Shown piece by piece: positions 24,492 through 33,134 of a stretch of 37,471 nucleotides of DNA. Each line of letters begins with the position of its first letter. Within the stretch, counting starts at the first letter, position 1. The notes under the pieces are model-generated. The model made no database searches. It was given only the letters and a program-made list of their open reading frames with translations, and was not told the origin of the DNA. A program made the position numbers and the translations under genes. The stretch is from NCBI RefSeq assembly GCF_016584665.1, contig NZ_BBJB01000074.1, positions 1 through 37,471 of the forward strand, written 5' to 3'. The stretch comes from Pseudanabaena sp. lw0831 (GTDB lineage Bacteria > Cyanobacteriota > Cyanobacteriia > Pseudanabaenales > Pseudanabaenaceae).

Positions 24492-26495
24492 TTACGCTTT
24501 ACCGATTAACCGATCGCGCAGCAACTTAATTTTGTCGCGAAAGGCAGCAGCTTGCTCAAACTCTTGTTTTTTGGCAGCATCTTTCATCTGCGATTCCAGT
24601 TCTCCTATTAAAGAGGGAATATCATCAAGGGGAATCTCTTTGGCATTGTTGACGACATATTCAAGCTGGCGTTCATTGAGGCGGCGCGATACCGAGAGAA
24701 AGTCTAAGATCGAGTTGCCTTCAATGGATTTGACAATTGAGGTTGGGGTAATCTGATTATCTTGGTTATACTTGGTTTGAATACGGCGGCGGCGCTCAGT
24801 TTCGGAAATGGCTTTTTCCATGCTGTTCGTCATGCGATCGGCATACATAATTACCTGTCCTGCAATATTTCGTGCTGCTCTACCAATGGTTTGAATCAGC
24901 GATCGCTCTGCTCTTAAGAAGCCCTCTTTGTCCGCGTCCAAAATTGCTACTAGCGAAACTTCTGGTAAATCTAAACCTTCACGCAATAGATTCACTCCAA
25001 TCAATACGTCAAATGTCCCTCTGCGTAGATCTTGCAGAATCTCAATCCGTTCAATCGATTTAATGTCTGAATGTAGATAGCGGACTAAAAGATTTCGCTC
25101 TTGAAAATATGTAGTCAAATCCTCAGCCATCTTCTTTGTCAGAGTTGTGATTAGGACTCGTTCCTTACGCTTAATCCGTTCTTGAATCTCATGATAGAGG
25201 TCGTCCACTTGCCCCTCGGTCGGACGCACAAATATTTCGGGATCGATAACGCCAGTTGGTCTAATAATTTGTTCGACAACTTGTTCTGAAACTTCCATTT
25301 CCCAATCCCCTGGAGTCGCAGAAACAAAAATGCATTGCTTGACCATCCCCCAAAACTCATCAGCTTTGAGTGGTCGGTTGTCCGCAGCGCTAGGCAAGCG
25401 AAAGCCATGATCGATTAAGGTCATCTTTCTGGCGCGATCGCCATTATACATTCCGCGAATTTGAGGAATAGAGACATGAGACTCATCCACAATTAGCAAC
25501 CAATCATCTTTGGGAAAGTAATCTACTAAACACGCTGGCGATTCACCAGCTTGACGACCTGCTAAATGGCGCGAATAGTTTTCGACTCCATTACAAAAGC
25601 CAACTTCCTGCAATAGTTCCAAATCATATTTTGTACGTTGTTCTAACCGTTGAGCTTCGAGTAATTTCCCTGCATTAGTCAGTTCTTCAAGTCTTGCTTC
25701 CATCTCTTCTTTGATTTCCGCACAGGCTATCTCTAAGCGATCGGCTGGGGTGACAAAGTGACGCGCAGGATAAATATTCAAAGCTTCTAAACTTTGCAAA
25801 ATCTCGCCAGTAACTGGATCAACATAACGAATTGCTTCGATCTGATCACCAAAAAACTCGATCCGAATTGTGCGATCTTCGTAGGCTGGCCCAATTTCTA
25901 AAATGTCACCCTTGACGCGAAATTTACCGCGTCCCATTTCGATATCATTGCGCTCGTACTGCACATTGGTTAGCGATCGCAATAATTCTCGCTGGTCATA
26001 TTCCACACCTACACCCAAGGGTATTGAAGCTTTGAGATATTCTTCAGGAATACCCAAACCATAGATACAGCTTACCGAGGCAACCACAATTACGTCCTTG
26101 CGCTCAAAGAGCGATCGCGTGGCTGAATGTCGCAGCATATCGATCTCATCGTTAATCGAAGCGGTTTTCTCGATGTAGGTATCCGTTACTGGGATATAGG
26201 CTTCAGGTTGGTAGTAATCGTAATAACTGATGAAGTATTCGACAGCATTATTAGGAAAGAATTCGCGCAATTCGTTACAAAGCTGCGCCGCTAAGGTTTT
26301 GTTATGGGCAAGTACCAAAGTTGGCTTTTGATATTGGGCGATCGCATTGGCTACGGTCATGGTTTTGCCTGTCCCCGTCGCACCCAAAAGTGTCTGATAC
26401 CGCAATCCTTTTTGTAATCCGTCAAATAATTGGGCGATCGCTTTGGGTTGATCGGCGGTGGGCGGCCAAGGGGTACGAATGTCAAACAATGCCAT
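24492..26495 (-). CDS. uvrB: Excinuclease ABC subunit B (UvrB)
   Basis: The damage-verifying helicase-like subunit of nucleotide excision repair. Of 667 residues from ATG 26495. Walker A is GATGTGKT (38-45); the beta-hairpin region [13 protein letters not shown], the DESHVS Walker B, helicase motif [20 protein letters not shown] and the C-terminal UVR coiled coil (about 628-665, [14 protein letters not shown]) that contacts UvrC are all present. An upstream TTG (26525) is disregarded because [13 protein letters not shown] is the family start. No uvrA or uvrC is nearby. The 5' side faces the vWA gene across a repeat-rich gap. Confidence 0.98.
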   Translation of the reverse strand: MALFDIRTPWPPTADQPKAIAQLFDGLQKGLRYQTLLGATGTGKTMTVANAIAQYQKPTLVLAHNKTLAAQLCNELREFFPNNAVEYFISYYDYYQPEAYIPVTDTYIEKTASINDEIDMLRHSATRSLFERKDVIVVASVSCIYGLGIPEEYLKASIPLGVGVEYDQRELLRSLTNVQYERNDIEMGRGKFRVKGDILEIGPAYEDRTIRIEFFGDQIEAIRYVDPVTGEILQSLEALNIYPARHFVTPADRLEIACAEIKEEMEARLEELTNAGKLLEAQRLEQRTKYDLELLQEVGFCNGVENYSRHLAGRQAGESPACLVDYFPKDDWLLIVDESHVSIPQIRGMYNGDRARKMTLIDHGFRLPSAADNRPLKADEFWGMVKQCIFVSATPGDWEMEVSEQVVEQIIRPTGVIDPEIFVRPTEGQVDDLYHEIQERIKRKERVLITTLTKKMAEDLTTYFQERNLLVRYLHSDIKSIERIEILQDLRRGTFDVLIGVNLLREGLDLPEVSLVAILDADKEGFLRAERSLIQTIGRAARNIAGQVIMYADRMTNSMEKAISETERRRRIQTKYNQDNQITPTSIVKSIEGNSILDFLSVSRRLNERQLEYVVNNAKEIPLDDIPSLIGELESQMKDAAKKQEFEQAAAFRDKIKLLRDRLIGKA

Positions 26496-26568
26496 GAGCT
26501 TAGAAGATATTGCGAAAGGGATCAAAATTAGCGATCTCTATCATATCAAACCCAAATTCAGGAGGTCT

Positions 26569-26609
26569 AAACCAAAAATCGTAAAGCGCCGCTTCACGAT
26601 TTTTGGTTT
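26569..26609. repeat. Hairpin, 19-bp arms with one mismatch, GCC loop
   Basis: Arms 26569-26587 and 26591-26609 pair except for one A/C position. It lies upstream of both divergent genes (uvrB and the vWA gene), so it is not a terminator for either. Confidence 0.75.
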
Positions 26610-26615
26610 TAATTA

Positions 26616-26640
26616 GTAAGGTGGGAATTGCCCACCCTAC
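26616..26640. repeat. GTAGGGTGGGC palindromic repeat, copy 2
   Basis: GTAAGGTGGG and CCCACCCTAC flank AATTG. It is related to 13131-13155, and each copy has a different mismatch. Confidence 0.7.
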
Positions 26641-26683
26641 TTTATGATTTTTTGGCTTTAAGAAAAGCTATATAATTTAAGTC

Positions 26684-26700
26684 ACAGCGCAAAGCGCTGT
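26684..26700. repeat. Short hairpin ACAGCGC-AAA-GCGCTGT
   Basis: A perfect 7-bp stem with AAA loop and GCAAAGC core, 16 bp before the ribosome site of the vWA gene, so it would be in that gene's leader or promoter. Confidence 0.65.
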
Positions 26701-26716
26701 AGTTCACATTCTTGCT

Positions 26717-26722
26717 AAGGAG
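26717..26722 (+). promoter_or_regulatory. Strong ribosome binding site AAGGAG
   Basis: AAGGAG lies 6 bases before ATG 26729 and decides that start over the in-frame TTG at 26723. It is the clearest Shine-Dalgarno in a window where most genes lack one. Confidence 0.85.
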
Positions 26723-26728
26723 TTGTAT

Positions 26729-27331
26729 ATGCTAGACAAGCGCGACTATACCCTAATCATCGATAAAAGTGGAAGCATGTCAAACACTGACAGAGGCACT
26801 AACAAAAGTCGGTGGGAAATTGTCAAGGAATCGACGCTTGCCCTTGCTCGTAAATGCGATCAGTTAGATCCAGACGGGATTACAGTATATTTATTTTCAG
26901 GAAAGTTTAAGCGATTTGACAATGTTTCAGCCGCCAAGGTTGAGCAAATCTTTCAAGAAAATGATCCGATGGGTGGCACTAATCTAACCGCAGTTTTGCA
27001 AGATGCAATTAATCAGTTTTTTCAGCGTAAAAAGGCTGGTCAAGCGAAGGGCGGCGAAACAATTTTAGTGATTACCGATGGAGAACCTGATGATCGCCGT
27101 TCTGTGTTTGAAGTCATTATCGAGGCTACGCGCCGTATGAATTCTGATGAAGAACTAGCAATCTCCTTTATTCAGGTTGGTTCCGACGCTAGTGCAACTG
27201 ATTTTCTCAAAGCGCTAGATGACAAGTTGCAGAGCATCGGAGCGAATTTTGACATTGTGGATACGATTACACTTAGTGATATGGAAGATATGACACTTGC
27301 GGAAGTGTTACTGAGCGCGATTAGTGATTAG
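26729..27331 (+). CDS. von Willebrand factor A domain protein
   Basis: A 200-residue protein made up entirely of one vWA domain. The metal-ion-dependent adhesion site is complete: D12-x-S14-x-S16 (IDKSGSMS), a threonine in GGTNLTAVL, and the aspartate in VITDGEPDD. No signal peptide is seen, so it is cytosolic. Cytosolic stand-alone vWA proteins usually bind partner proteins, for example MoxR-type AAA ATPases or tellurite-type complexes, but no such partner is present here. It is followed after 72 bp by an Slr1339-type gene on the same strand and may be co-transcribed with it. Function unknown. Confidence 0.9.
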   Translation: MLDKRDYTLIIDKSGSMSNTDRGTNKSRWEIVKESTLALARKCDQLDPDGITVYLFSGKFKRFDNVSAAKVEQIFQENDPMGGTNLTAVLQDAINQFFQRKKAGQAKGGETILVITDGEPDDRRSVFEVIIEATRRMNSDEELAISFIQVGSDASATDFLKALDDKLQSIGANFDIVDTITLSDMEDMTLAEVLLSAISD

Positions 27332-27403
27332 GCTATTAGCTATTAGCTATTGGTTTCTCACAAATGATTAATACAAACAAATTTATAGATATAAACAAAC
27401 CAA

Positions 27404-27880
27404 ATGGAATCTCTTGAGTCCATTCTTTCGGATCTTCAGGGCAAATACAAAGATCCAGAAATTAGTAAGCAGGGTAAAGATGACAAGACAACTGCTGAGC
27501 TAACCAGTCAAGGCAATAGCTTGCCGATCGCATTAGCACCTAATTCATTGGATAGTTTGTTAAATGATTTGCGAAGTAATTCATCAAGTAATTTGCAAAG
27601 TAATTCACAAAACTATGTGCCTGATTACCGATCTCCACAGGTAACGCCCGAAGTTACCCCTAATCAGACTTCACCTGTCATCGATCGCGCGATCGATCGC
27701 GATATGCAGCAGATTGCTAATCAGCAAAAAGCCAAAGATCATGAGGCGATCGCAAAAACTGCATCTGAATGGTTGAAAAAGCTCGATCCGCTTGGTGGTG
27801 AAGGTTTATGGTTTGAGGAGTTTGCCAAAAACTATCCTTCTCGGTTAGAAGCAGCGATCGCTTTACTCCAATCCAAATAA
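27404..27880 (+). CDS. Slr1339-family (salt-stress-associated) protein, tentative
   Basis: A 158-residue cytosolic protein with a disordered Ser/Asn/Pro-rich middle (about 30-90) and a conserved C-terminal helical part (about 105-158; WLKKLDPLGGEGLWFEEFAKNYPSRLEAAIALL). That tail matches what I recall of the cyanobacterial protein family named after Synechocystis Slr1339, labelled as a salt-stress protein. The short N-terminal motif MESLESILSDLQGKY also fits. The biochemical role is not known. ATG 27404 is the only sensible start, with no strong ribosome site. Codons include a HIP1-rich tandem (CGATCGCGCGATCGATCGCG) around 27680-27700. Confidence 0.7.
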   Translation: MESLESILSDLQGKYKDPEISKQGKDDKTTAELTSQGNSLPIALAPNSLDSLLNDLRSNSSSNLQSNSQNYVPDYRSPQVTPEVTPNQTSPVIDRAIDRDMQQIANQQKAKDHEAIAKTASEWLKKLDPLGGEGLWFEEFAKNYPSRLEAAIALLQSK

Positions 27881-27892
27881 TTATAAAAAAAC

Positions 27893-27931
27893 AGTTTTAT
27901 ATGGCGCGGCGAAGCCGCGCCATATAAAACT
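27893..27931. repeat. Perfect hairpin, 18-bp arms, GAA loop
   Basis: Arms 27893-27910 and 27914-27931 flank GAA (GCGGCGAAGCCGC), 12 bp after the upstream stop codon; it may terminate the vWA/Slr1339 unit. Confidence 0.85.
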
Positions 27932-27950
27932 AAATCGAAAGAACCATTGC

Positions 27951-27979
27951 TATGTTGCACGACTAAGCCGTGCAACATA
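27951..27979. repeat. Hairpin, 11-bp arms, 7-base loop, between short direct repeats
   Basis: Arms 27951-27961 and 27969-27979. Related sequences TAAATCGAAAGAACC (27931-27945) and TAAATCGCAGGAACC (27984-27998) stand before and after it, as if one hairpin-plus-tail unit had been duplicated ahead of gloB. Confidence 0.65.
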
Positions 27980-28004
27980 CAGCTAAATCGCAGGAACCTA
28001 ATTT

Positions 28005-28775
28005 ATGAACATTTATCGTCTAGCCGTTTTAAGTGACAACTACGTTTTTGTCTTGCATGATCCTGCTAGTAATACTGCCGCAGTGGTTGATCCTGCTGTA
28101 CCTGAACCTGTTCTTGCCAAATTAGAAGAAGTAGGCGCAAATTTAGTTGCCATTTTTAATACCCATCATCACAGCGATCATGTGGGTGGTAATAATGCTC
28201 TCATTAAAAAATTCCCTGATGCAATCGTTTATGGTGGTGAAAAAGACCGCGATCGCATTCCCCATCAGCAAGTTTTCTTAAAAGGTGGCGATCGCGTTAC
28301 TTTTGGCGATCGAGAAGCTCAGGTGTTTTTTGTCCCTGGTCATACATATGCTCACATTGCCTATTACTTCGCGCCTGTGAGCGACCAAGGTGGTGAATTA
28401 TTCTGTGGAGACACTTTGTTTGCAGGGGGTTGTGGCAGGCTGTTTGAAGGGACTCCTGCGGAAATGCTTACCTCACTGAATCAATTGCGTCAACTGCCCG
28501 ACGATACTCGCGTCTGGTGCGCTCATGAGTATACGCTTGGCAATCTCAAGTTTGCTCTGACTGTAGATAGTGATAATCATGATTTACAAGAGCGGATGAC
28601 TACCGCAACCGCAATGCGACAAAGAGGCGAAGCAACTGTGCCAACTACGATTGGACTAGAAAAGCGGACTAATCCATTTATGCGCTGGGATTTTCCTGCA
28701 ATTCAGCGATCGGCTGGTATTGAGATTCCCGATCGCGTATTTGCCAGAATTCGCGGTAAAAAAGATAATTTTTAG
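28005..28775 (+). CDS. gloB: Hydroxyacylglutathione hydrolase (glyoxalase II)
   Basis: A 256-residue metallo-beta-lactamase-fold thioesterase that hydrolyses S-lactoylglutathione to D-lactate and glutathione, completing methylglyoxal detoxification. The metal motif THHHSDH gives H54, H56, D58 and H59. Further ligands lie in PGHTYAH, FCGDTLF and AHEYT. The C-terminal substrate-binding part (about 170-256, with TVPTTIGLEKRTNPFMR) is complete. ATG 28005 has AGGAACC about 10 bases upstream. No glyoxalase I is in the window. Confidence 0.96.
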   Translation: MNIYRLAVLSDNYVFVLHDPASNTAAVVDPAVPEPVLAKLEEVGANLVAIFNTHHHSDHVGGNNALIKKFPDAIVYGGEKDRDRIPHQQVFLKGGDRVTFGDREAQVFFVPGHTYAHIAYYFAPVSDQGGELFCGDTLFAGGCGRLFEGTPAEMLTSLNQLRQLPDDTRVWCAHEYTLGNLKFALTVDSDNHDLQERMTTATAMRQRGEATVPTTIGLEKRTNPFMRWDFPAIQRSAGIEIPDRVFARIRGKKDNF

Positions 28776-28789
28776 AAAATATCAAATTC

Positions 28790-28920
28790 TGAATCGCGGA
28801 TTTTACGGATTAAAGGATTTCACTGATTTGTGAATCCAAACAAAAAGGAGTGCAACGCACTCCTTTTTGTTTGTGGATATTGAAATCTGTGAAATCCAAT
28901 AATCCTTTTAATCTGTGATT
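28790..28920. repeat. Composite imperfect inverted repeat with a perfect 17-bp hairpin core
   Basis: The core 28837-28873 has perfect 17-bp arms around AAC (GTGCAACGCAC). Outside it, GGATTAAAGGATTTCACTGATTTG on the left and the AATCTGTGAAATCC ... CCTTTTAATCTGTGATT side on the right are imperfect inverted copies, so the whole 130 bp folds. It sits between gloB and tRNA-Gln (convergent), ending only about 5 bp from the tRNA 3' end. GGATTAAAGGATT-type repeats are widespread in bacteria. Confidence 0.75.
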
Positions 28921-28924
28921 GGGA

Positions 28925-28996
28925 CTGGGGTGCAAGGATTCGAACCTCGGAATGTCTGGACCAAAACCAGATGCCTTACCACTTGGCGACACCCCA
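28925..28996 (-). tRNA. tRNA-Gln (anticodon TTG)
   Basis: On the minus strand a 72-base cloverleaf begins TGGGGTG at 28996 and ends CACCCCA plus discriminator G at 28925. The acceptor stem is a perfect 7 bp. The anticodon loop GGTTTTGGTCC carries TTG, the D-arm contains AAGTGGTAAGGC, and the T-arm reads GGTTCGAATCC. The 3' CCA is not encoded. Reading both CAA and CAG by wobble, it may be the only glutamine tRNA, as is common in cyanobacteria. It is charged through Glu-tRNA(Gln) amidation in that phylum (general knowledge). Confidence 0.97.
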
Positions 28997-29122
28997 ACAA
29001 TGGCTTGATACTTATTGTGATGCGTTTTACAAATTTCTTTGTTTGCGCGGTATTTACTATACCAAAGTCTCCTAGGGTTTTGTCAACCCATTTGCCAAAA
29101 AATCTTTTTGACAATCAAAACC

Positions 29123-31681
29123 CTAATTATCTAAAACTACAGAATCTTTGGATAGAGCAACTTGGATCTTGCAAAAACCCTCAATATGACTGCAAAAATC
29201 CTCAATGTGACGCTCAGCCCATGCTTGCCCACTACTCAATGGCGTATCAAACCCATTCGCAAAAACATGCACAAGTGGATCGCCTGCGTCGGGCAATACT
29301 AAAACCCAATCGCGATCGCTATAAAGAACCTTCACTCCATCGATCAGCTCTATTTTTTCGCGCCCGTAGGATTCGACTAAATGACGCATGAGTGTACCTT
29401 TGATGCTCCAAGGGCAACGCACGATCTGTTTGCGAAAATGGCAACGGGGCAAATGTAACCGCACTTGTGAGAGCGATCGCTTTTGTAGCGTGATCCATTC
29501 CATAATCTTGGCAATACTAAACATCGCATCAAAACCAGGGTGAAGTTGCGGAAAAATAAATCCCATTTCTGCTGAACCACCTAGCACTACATCCTCATGA
29601 CTATGGCAAGTCGCCATCAAAGCAGTTGGATTAGCACGAGTGCGAATTACTCTACCACCATGCTTTTCAGCAATCAGTTCCACCATGCCCGAAGCCGAAA
29701 CTGGAACGACTATCGTACCGCCACCTTGCGACTTCAGTACCATTTCCACCATTAATCCAGTTAACACTTCATCGCGAATAGATTTACCTAACTCATCAAT
29801 CAAGATGAACTTTTCACCATTTGCATAGACCTGTACGCCAAAATTTGCTCGCACTGCCTTGACCACATCGGTTAGTTGAGTCAACATTTTTTCGCGATCG
29901 GCAGGTGTAGGAGCAATTTCATTGAGGCTTGCATTGAGAACTACGACATCAGTACTAAATTTGCCTAATATTCTCGGTAAAACTGCACCTGACACTGCAT
30001 ACACATAGTCAATAACGATTTTTTTGCAGTCACTAAACCTGATTGCCTCAACATCAATATTTTTGGCAAAGCCGCTATTGTAATAATCTAAAACGCGAGT
30101 GGGATAACTAATTTCACCAATTTCTTCAATTCTTGCCCTGCGAAAATCTTCTTTAAAAAATGTACCTTCAATCTTTTTCTCTGCGGATTTGTTTATATTG
30201 ATCCCATCAGCATCAAGGAACTCAATCATCACGCAATCATTGCGATCGGGATGCACGCGAACATGGATACCACCGACAACGCCTAGACTGGGGGCAATAA
30301 ATCGCACGATTGGGATCGCTGTATCCTCAAGGTTTTCTACGTTAATTCCCACAGACATTAATCCAGAAATCAGCGATCGCGTTAGCATTCGACAAATTGT
30401 GCGTTGATCTCGCGAAACCATCACATGGGAATTGGGGCGTAGAGTTGCCCCATAGGCTGCACCAAGCTTCACAGCAAATTCGGGAGTTATATCGACATTG
30501 GCTAAGCCAGACACGCTATATTGCCCAAACAAATTGCGTGATGCCATTGCCCCCCAAATCAAGTTTGTGGTTAGAGTTGCGCCTGCCTCCACATGTTTGC
30601 TTGGCCAAATTCGCACATTCGGGAAAACTCTTGCCTCTTCCCCGATGACTGAGTTGGAGCCAACCACAGCGCCCTCCATCACATGAGCGCGGCGACTAAT
30701 GCGAGCATTGCGGGAAATCGTGCAGGCCCAAAGGTGACATTCTTCGCTAATCATGGCGCTATTGCCAATAATCGGACGCTGGAGATCGCAATCTGTGCCA
30801 ATCGTGACGCGATCGCCGATGATCGTACCTGCGGAAATTTTGGTGCGATCGCCGATCGAGCAATTACTCCCAATCAGCACAGGTGGCTCAATCTGAACGG
30901 TGGGCGAAATAACTGTATGTTTGCCAATCCACAAGCCTGTACGTAACTGCACGTAGTCCAGATCTAAGTGAACTCGCCCTCTGATTGCATCATACTGAGC
31001 TTGCCGATAAGCATCTAAGGAGCCAATATCGCACCAGTAACCACTGGCGATATAGCCATACATCGGCACATTTTTAGACAGCAAAAGCGGAAACAGATCT
31101 GTAGAAAAGTCGCTTGGTTCGTTAGTTGGCAAAAAATCTAAAACTTCAGGCTCAAAAATGTAAATCCCTGTATTGACCGTATCGGAAAAAACTTCGCTCG
31201 TTGATGGTTTTTCCAAAAATCTTTGAATGCGATCCTGCTCATCTGTAATTACTACCCCAAAAGCCATAGGATCGCTCACTCGGCGCAAAATCAAGGTAGC
31301 CTGTGATTTTTTGGCTCGATGAAATTTGATCGCGGCGGTGAGATCAAAGTCAGTAATACTATCGCCACTAATGACTATGAAAGTACTATCTAAAAGACTT
31401 TCGACATTTTTGACGCAGCCTGCGGTTCCTAGTGGTTGATCTTCTTCAACCACGTACATCATATTGACGCCAAAATCCGAGCCATCGCCAAAATGTTCGC
31501 GAATTACATCGGGTAAGTAATGCAAGGTGGCAATTACTTCTCTAATGCCGTGACGCTTAAGTAAATTAAGAATATGTTCGGTAATGGGACGATTTAGCAC
31601 CGATACCATCGGTTTTGGCATATCACAAGTAAGTGGGCGTAATCTCGTTCCTGAACCGCCTGCCATCAATACCGCTCGCAT
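29123..31681 (-). CDS. Mannose-1-phosphate guanylyltransferase-like / phosphomannomutase-like fusion
   Basis: An 852-residue three-part protein. Residues about 1-235 are a nucleotidyltransferase with GGSGTRLRPLT (8-18), PKPM (22-25) and SGDSITD (105-111), which fits NDP-sugar synthesis, probably GDP-mannose. Residues about 250-370 are left-handed beta-helix hexapeptide repeats. Residues about 380-840 have phosphohexomutase fold, but its catalytic motifs are gone: the TASHNP position reads RVHPDR (475-480), so the phosphoserine is missing, the DGDADR metal loop is ANGEKF, and the sugar loop GEXSGH is GSAEMGF. It should bind sugar phosphate without mutase activity. ATG 31681 fits the family start; TTG 31693 is disregarded. 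It is divergent from pyrF with 67 bp between them. Similar fusions exist across cyanobacteria. Confidence 0.9.
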   Translation of the reverse strand: MRAVLMAGGSGTRLRPLTCDMPKPMVSVLNRPITEHILNLLKRHGIREVIATLHYLPDVIREHFGDGSDFGVNMMYVVEEDQPLGTAGCVKNVESLLDSTFIVISGDSITDFDLTAAIKFHRAKKSQATLILRRVSDPMAFGVVITDEQDRIQRFLEKPSTSEVFSDTVNTGIYIFEPEVLDFLPTNEPSDFSTDLFPLLLSKNVPMYGYIASGYWCDIGSLDAYRQAQYDAIRGRVHLDLDYVQLRTGLWIGKHTVISPTVQIEPPVLIGSNCSIGDRTKISAGTIIGDRVTIGTDCDLQRPIIGNSAMISEECHLWACTISRNARISRRAHVMEGAVVGSNSVIGEEARVFPNVRIWPSKHVEAGATLTTNLIWGAMASRNLFGQYSVSGLANVDITPEFAVKLGAAYGATLRPNSHVMVSRDQRTICRMLTRSLISGLMSVGINVENLEDTAIPIVRFIAPSLGVVGGIHVRVHPDRNDCVMIEFLDADGININKSAEKKIEGTFFKEDFRRARIEEIGEISYPTRVLDYYNSGFAKNIDVEAIRFSDCKKIVIDYVYAVSGAVLPRILGKFSTDVVVLNASLNEIAPTPADREKMLTQLTDVVKAVRANFGVQVYANGEKFILIDELGKSIRDEVLTGLMVEMVLKSQGGGTIVVPVSASGMVELIAEKHGGRVIRTRANPTALMATCHSHEDVVLGGSAEMGFIFPQLHPGFDAMFSIAKIMEWITLQKRSLSQVRLHLPRCHFRKQIVRCPWSIKGTLMRHLVESYGREKIELIDGVKVLYSDRDWVLVLPDAGDPLVHVFANGFDTPLSSGQAWAERHIEDFCSHIEGFCKIQVALSKDSVVLDN

Positions 31682-31748
31682 AGATCCTCGCAAACGTCAA
31701 CACGTAATAGGATTAAGCTCTAGTATCGTTCAAATTTGCGATAAAGTA

Positions 31749-32462
31749 ATGAAAATAAACCTTAATCCTGAAGCAGATCCCCAAACAAAAATTATTGTGG
31801 CGTTGGATGTCCCATCTGCTAACGAAGCCCTAAATTTATGCGATCGCTTGCCCCAAGTAAGTTTCTGGAAAGTTGGACTAGAGCTATTTATCGCCGATGG
31901 GAGTACAATTTTGCGCGAACTGAAGGCAAGGAATAAAAAGATATTTCTAGATTTAAAGCTCCATGACATTCCCAATACAGTTGCTTCAGCTTGTCGAGTT
32001 GCTACAAAATATGGTGCGGATTTCCTAACAATTCACGCTTCGGGTGGTAAAGCCATGATGCAAGCTGCTCAAGCTGAAGTCCAAGACTCATCAACGCAAC
32101 TTTTAGCGGTCTCGTTGTTAACCAGCATTTCTAGCGTCGAATTACAGTCTGATTTACTAGTACCACTAGAAATTCCCGAATATGTCGCTAAATTGGTGCT
32201 TTTAGCCAAAGAGAGTGGACTCAAGGGTGCGGTCTGTTCGCCGCATGAGGTGGCTAAGTTGAGATCGCTACTTGGCAATGATTTTTGCTTTGTTACTCCT
32301 GGGGTTCGTCCCGCAGGAGCCGCAGTTGGCGATCAAACACGAGTGATGACTCCCAAAGATGCGATCGCCGCAGGTGCTAATTATTTAGTAATTGGTAGAC
32401 CAATTACGGCTGCACCTGATCCTGTGGCTGCTTGGGATCAAATTTGCAAAGATTTTTTGTAG
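31749..32462 (+). CDS. pyrF: Orotidine 5'-phosphate decarboxylase
   Basis: The last enzyme of UMP synthesis, decarboxylating OMP in the cytosol; 237 residues, the normal size for the class I enzyme. D20 (IVALD) and K41 (FWKVG) contact the substrate. The catalytic DxKxxD is D68-L-K70-L-H-D73 in FLDLKLHDIPNT. The phosphate site TPGVRP and VIGRPIT are at the C-terminal end. ATG 31749 is chosen; the frame is open much further upstream but runs into the divergent fusion gene. No other pyr gene is adjacent. Confidence 0.97.
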   Translation: MKINLNPEADPQTKIIVALDVPSANEALNLCDRLPQVSFWKVGLELFIADGSTILRELKARNKKIFLDLKLHDIPNTVASACRVATKYGADFLTIHASGGKAMMQAAQAEVQDSSTQLLAVSLLTSISSVELQSDLLVPLEIPEYVAKLVLLAKESGLKGAVCSPHEVAKLRSLLGNDFCFVTPGVRPAGAAVGDQTRVMTPKDAIAAGANYLVIGRPITAAPDPVAAWDQICKDFL

Positions 32463-32605
32463 TCACCAATGCTGTACCCACAAGTGCTACATCAATGTAT
32501 TGGGGCTTATATCTAAACCTTGTCACTATGAGTTAGTATCCAACAGCTAAGCGAACTTACTTAAGATTGCGATCGCAAATTCATTGAATTTCAACCAAAT
32601 AAATC

Positions 32606-33046
32606 ATGAAAAAACTAAGCTCTATTATCCTTGCCGCCTCTGTCCTATTTGGTTCAGGTTTAGTTTGGAAGACTATGCCAGCTTTTAGTGCTCCAAGTGC
32701 AGATGTCCACATCAAGGGTGCTGTTAAGGCTGAAGCAGAAATTTCACCAGAGACATTGGTTCAAAAGTTGAATTTGACTGCCGACCAAAAACAAAAGGCT
32801 TTCAAGATCTTTACTGAAAGCAACAAAAAAATTGCTCTATACCTCACTCCTGAACAGCGCAAAAAACTAGAAGCTGGATTAAAGGCAAAGCAAGGATTTG
32901 GAGCTACTCTCCAAAGTTTAAATTTGAGTGCCGATCAAAAGAAAAAGATTGGGGCTGTGATATTGGAGCGTCGCAATCAGTTTGTAGGTATTCTGACTGC
33001 TGAACAGAAGAAGAAATTTGAAGCATTAGCTCCTATCAAGAAGTAA
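32606..33046 (+). CDS. Periplasmic Spy/CpxP-like helical protein with LTxxQ motifs
   Basis: A 146-residue secreted protein. The signal peptide (residues 1-30; LSSIILAASVLFGSGLVW, cleavage near FSA) is followed by an alpha-helical, lysine-rich part with four LTxxQ-type repeats: LNLTADQ, LTPEQ, LNLSADQ and LTAEQ. This pattern defines the Spy/CpxP family, whose members act as ATP-independent periplasmic chaperones or stress sensors. No cpxAR or metal-efflux genes are adjacent. ATG 32606 directly starts the signal peptide, without a visible ribosome site. It is followed by a cluster of three hairpins. Confidence 0.82.
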   Translation: MKKLSSIILAASVLFGSGLVWKTMPAFSAPSADVHIKGAVKAEAEISPETLVQKLNLTADQKQKAFKIFTESNKKIALYLTPEQRKKLEAGLKAKQGFGATLQSLNLSADQKKKIGAVILERRNQFVGILTAEQKKKFEALAPIKK

Positions 33047-33061
33047 TACTAATTCTCGATC

Positions 33062-33132
33062 AAACGCGAACCAATAAACCCCTCAAAAATGTTGCTAAGC
33101 AACATTTTTGAGGGGTTTATTGGTTCGCGTTT
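33062..33132. repeat. Perfect hairpin, 34-bp arms, TAA loop
   Basis: Arms 33062-33095 and 33099-33132 are perfect for 34 bp around TAA, the longest in the window. The outer half (AAACGCGAACCAATAAA) matches the hairpin at 1446-1513; the inner half differs with both arms changed together. Confidence 0.92.
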
Positions 33133-33134
33133 TG

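Noticed and set aside
27333-27358. Short tandem TATTAGC-like repeats between the vWA and Slr1339-type genes
   Set aside because: About three 7-base units only; most likely slippage with no clear function.
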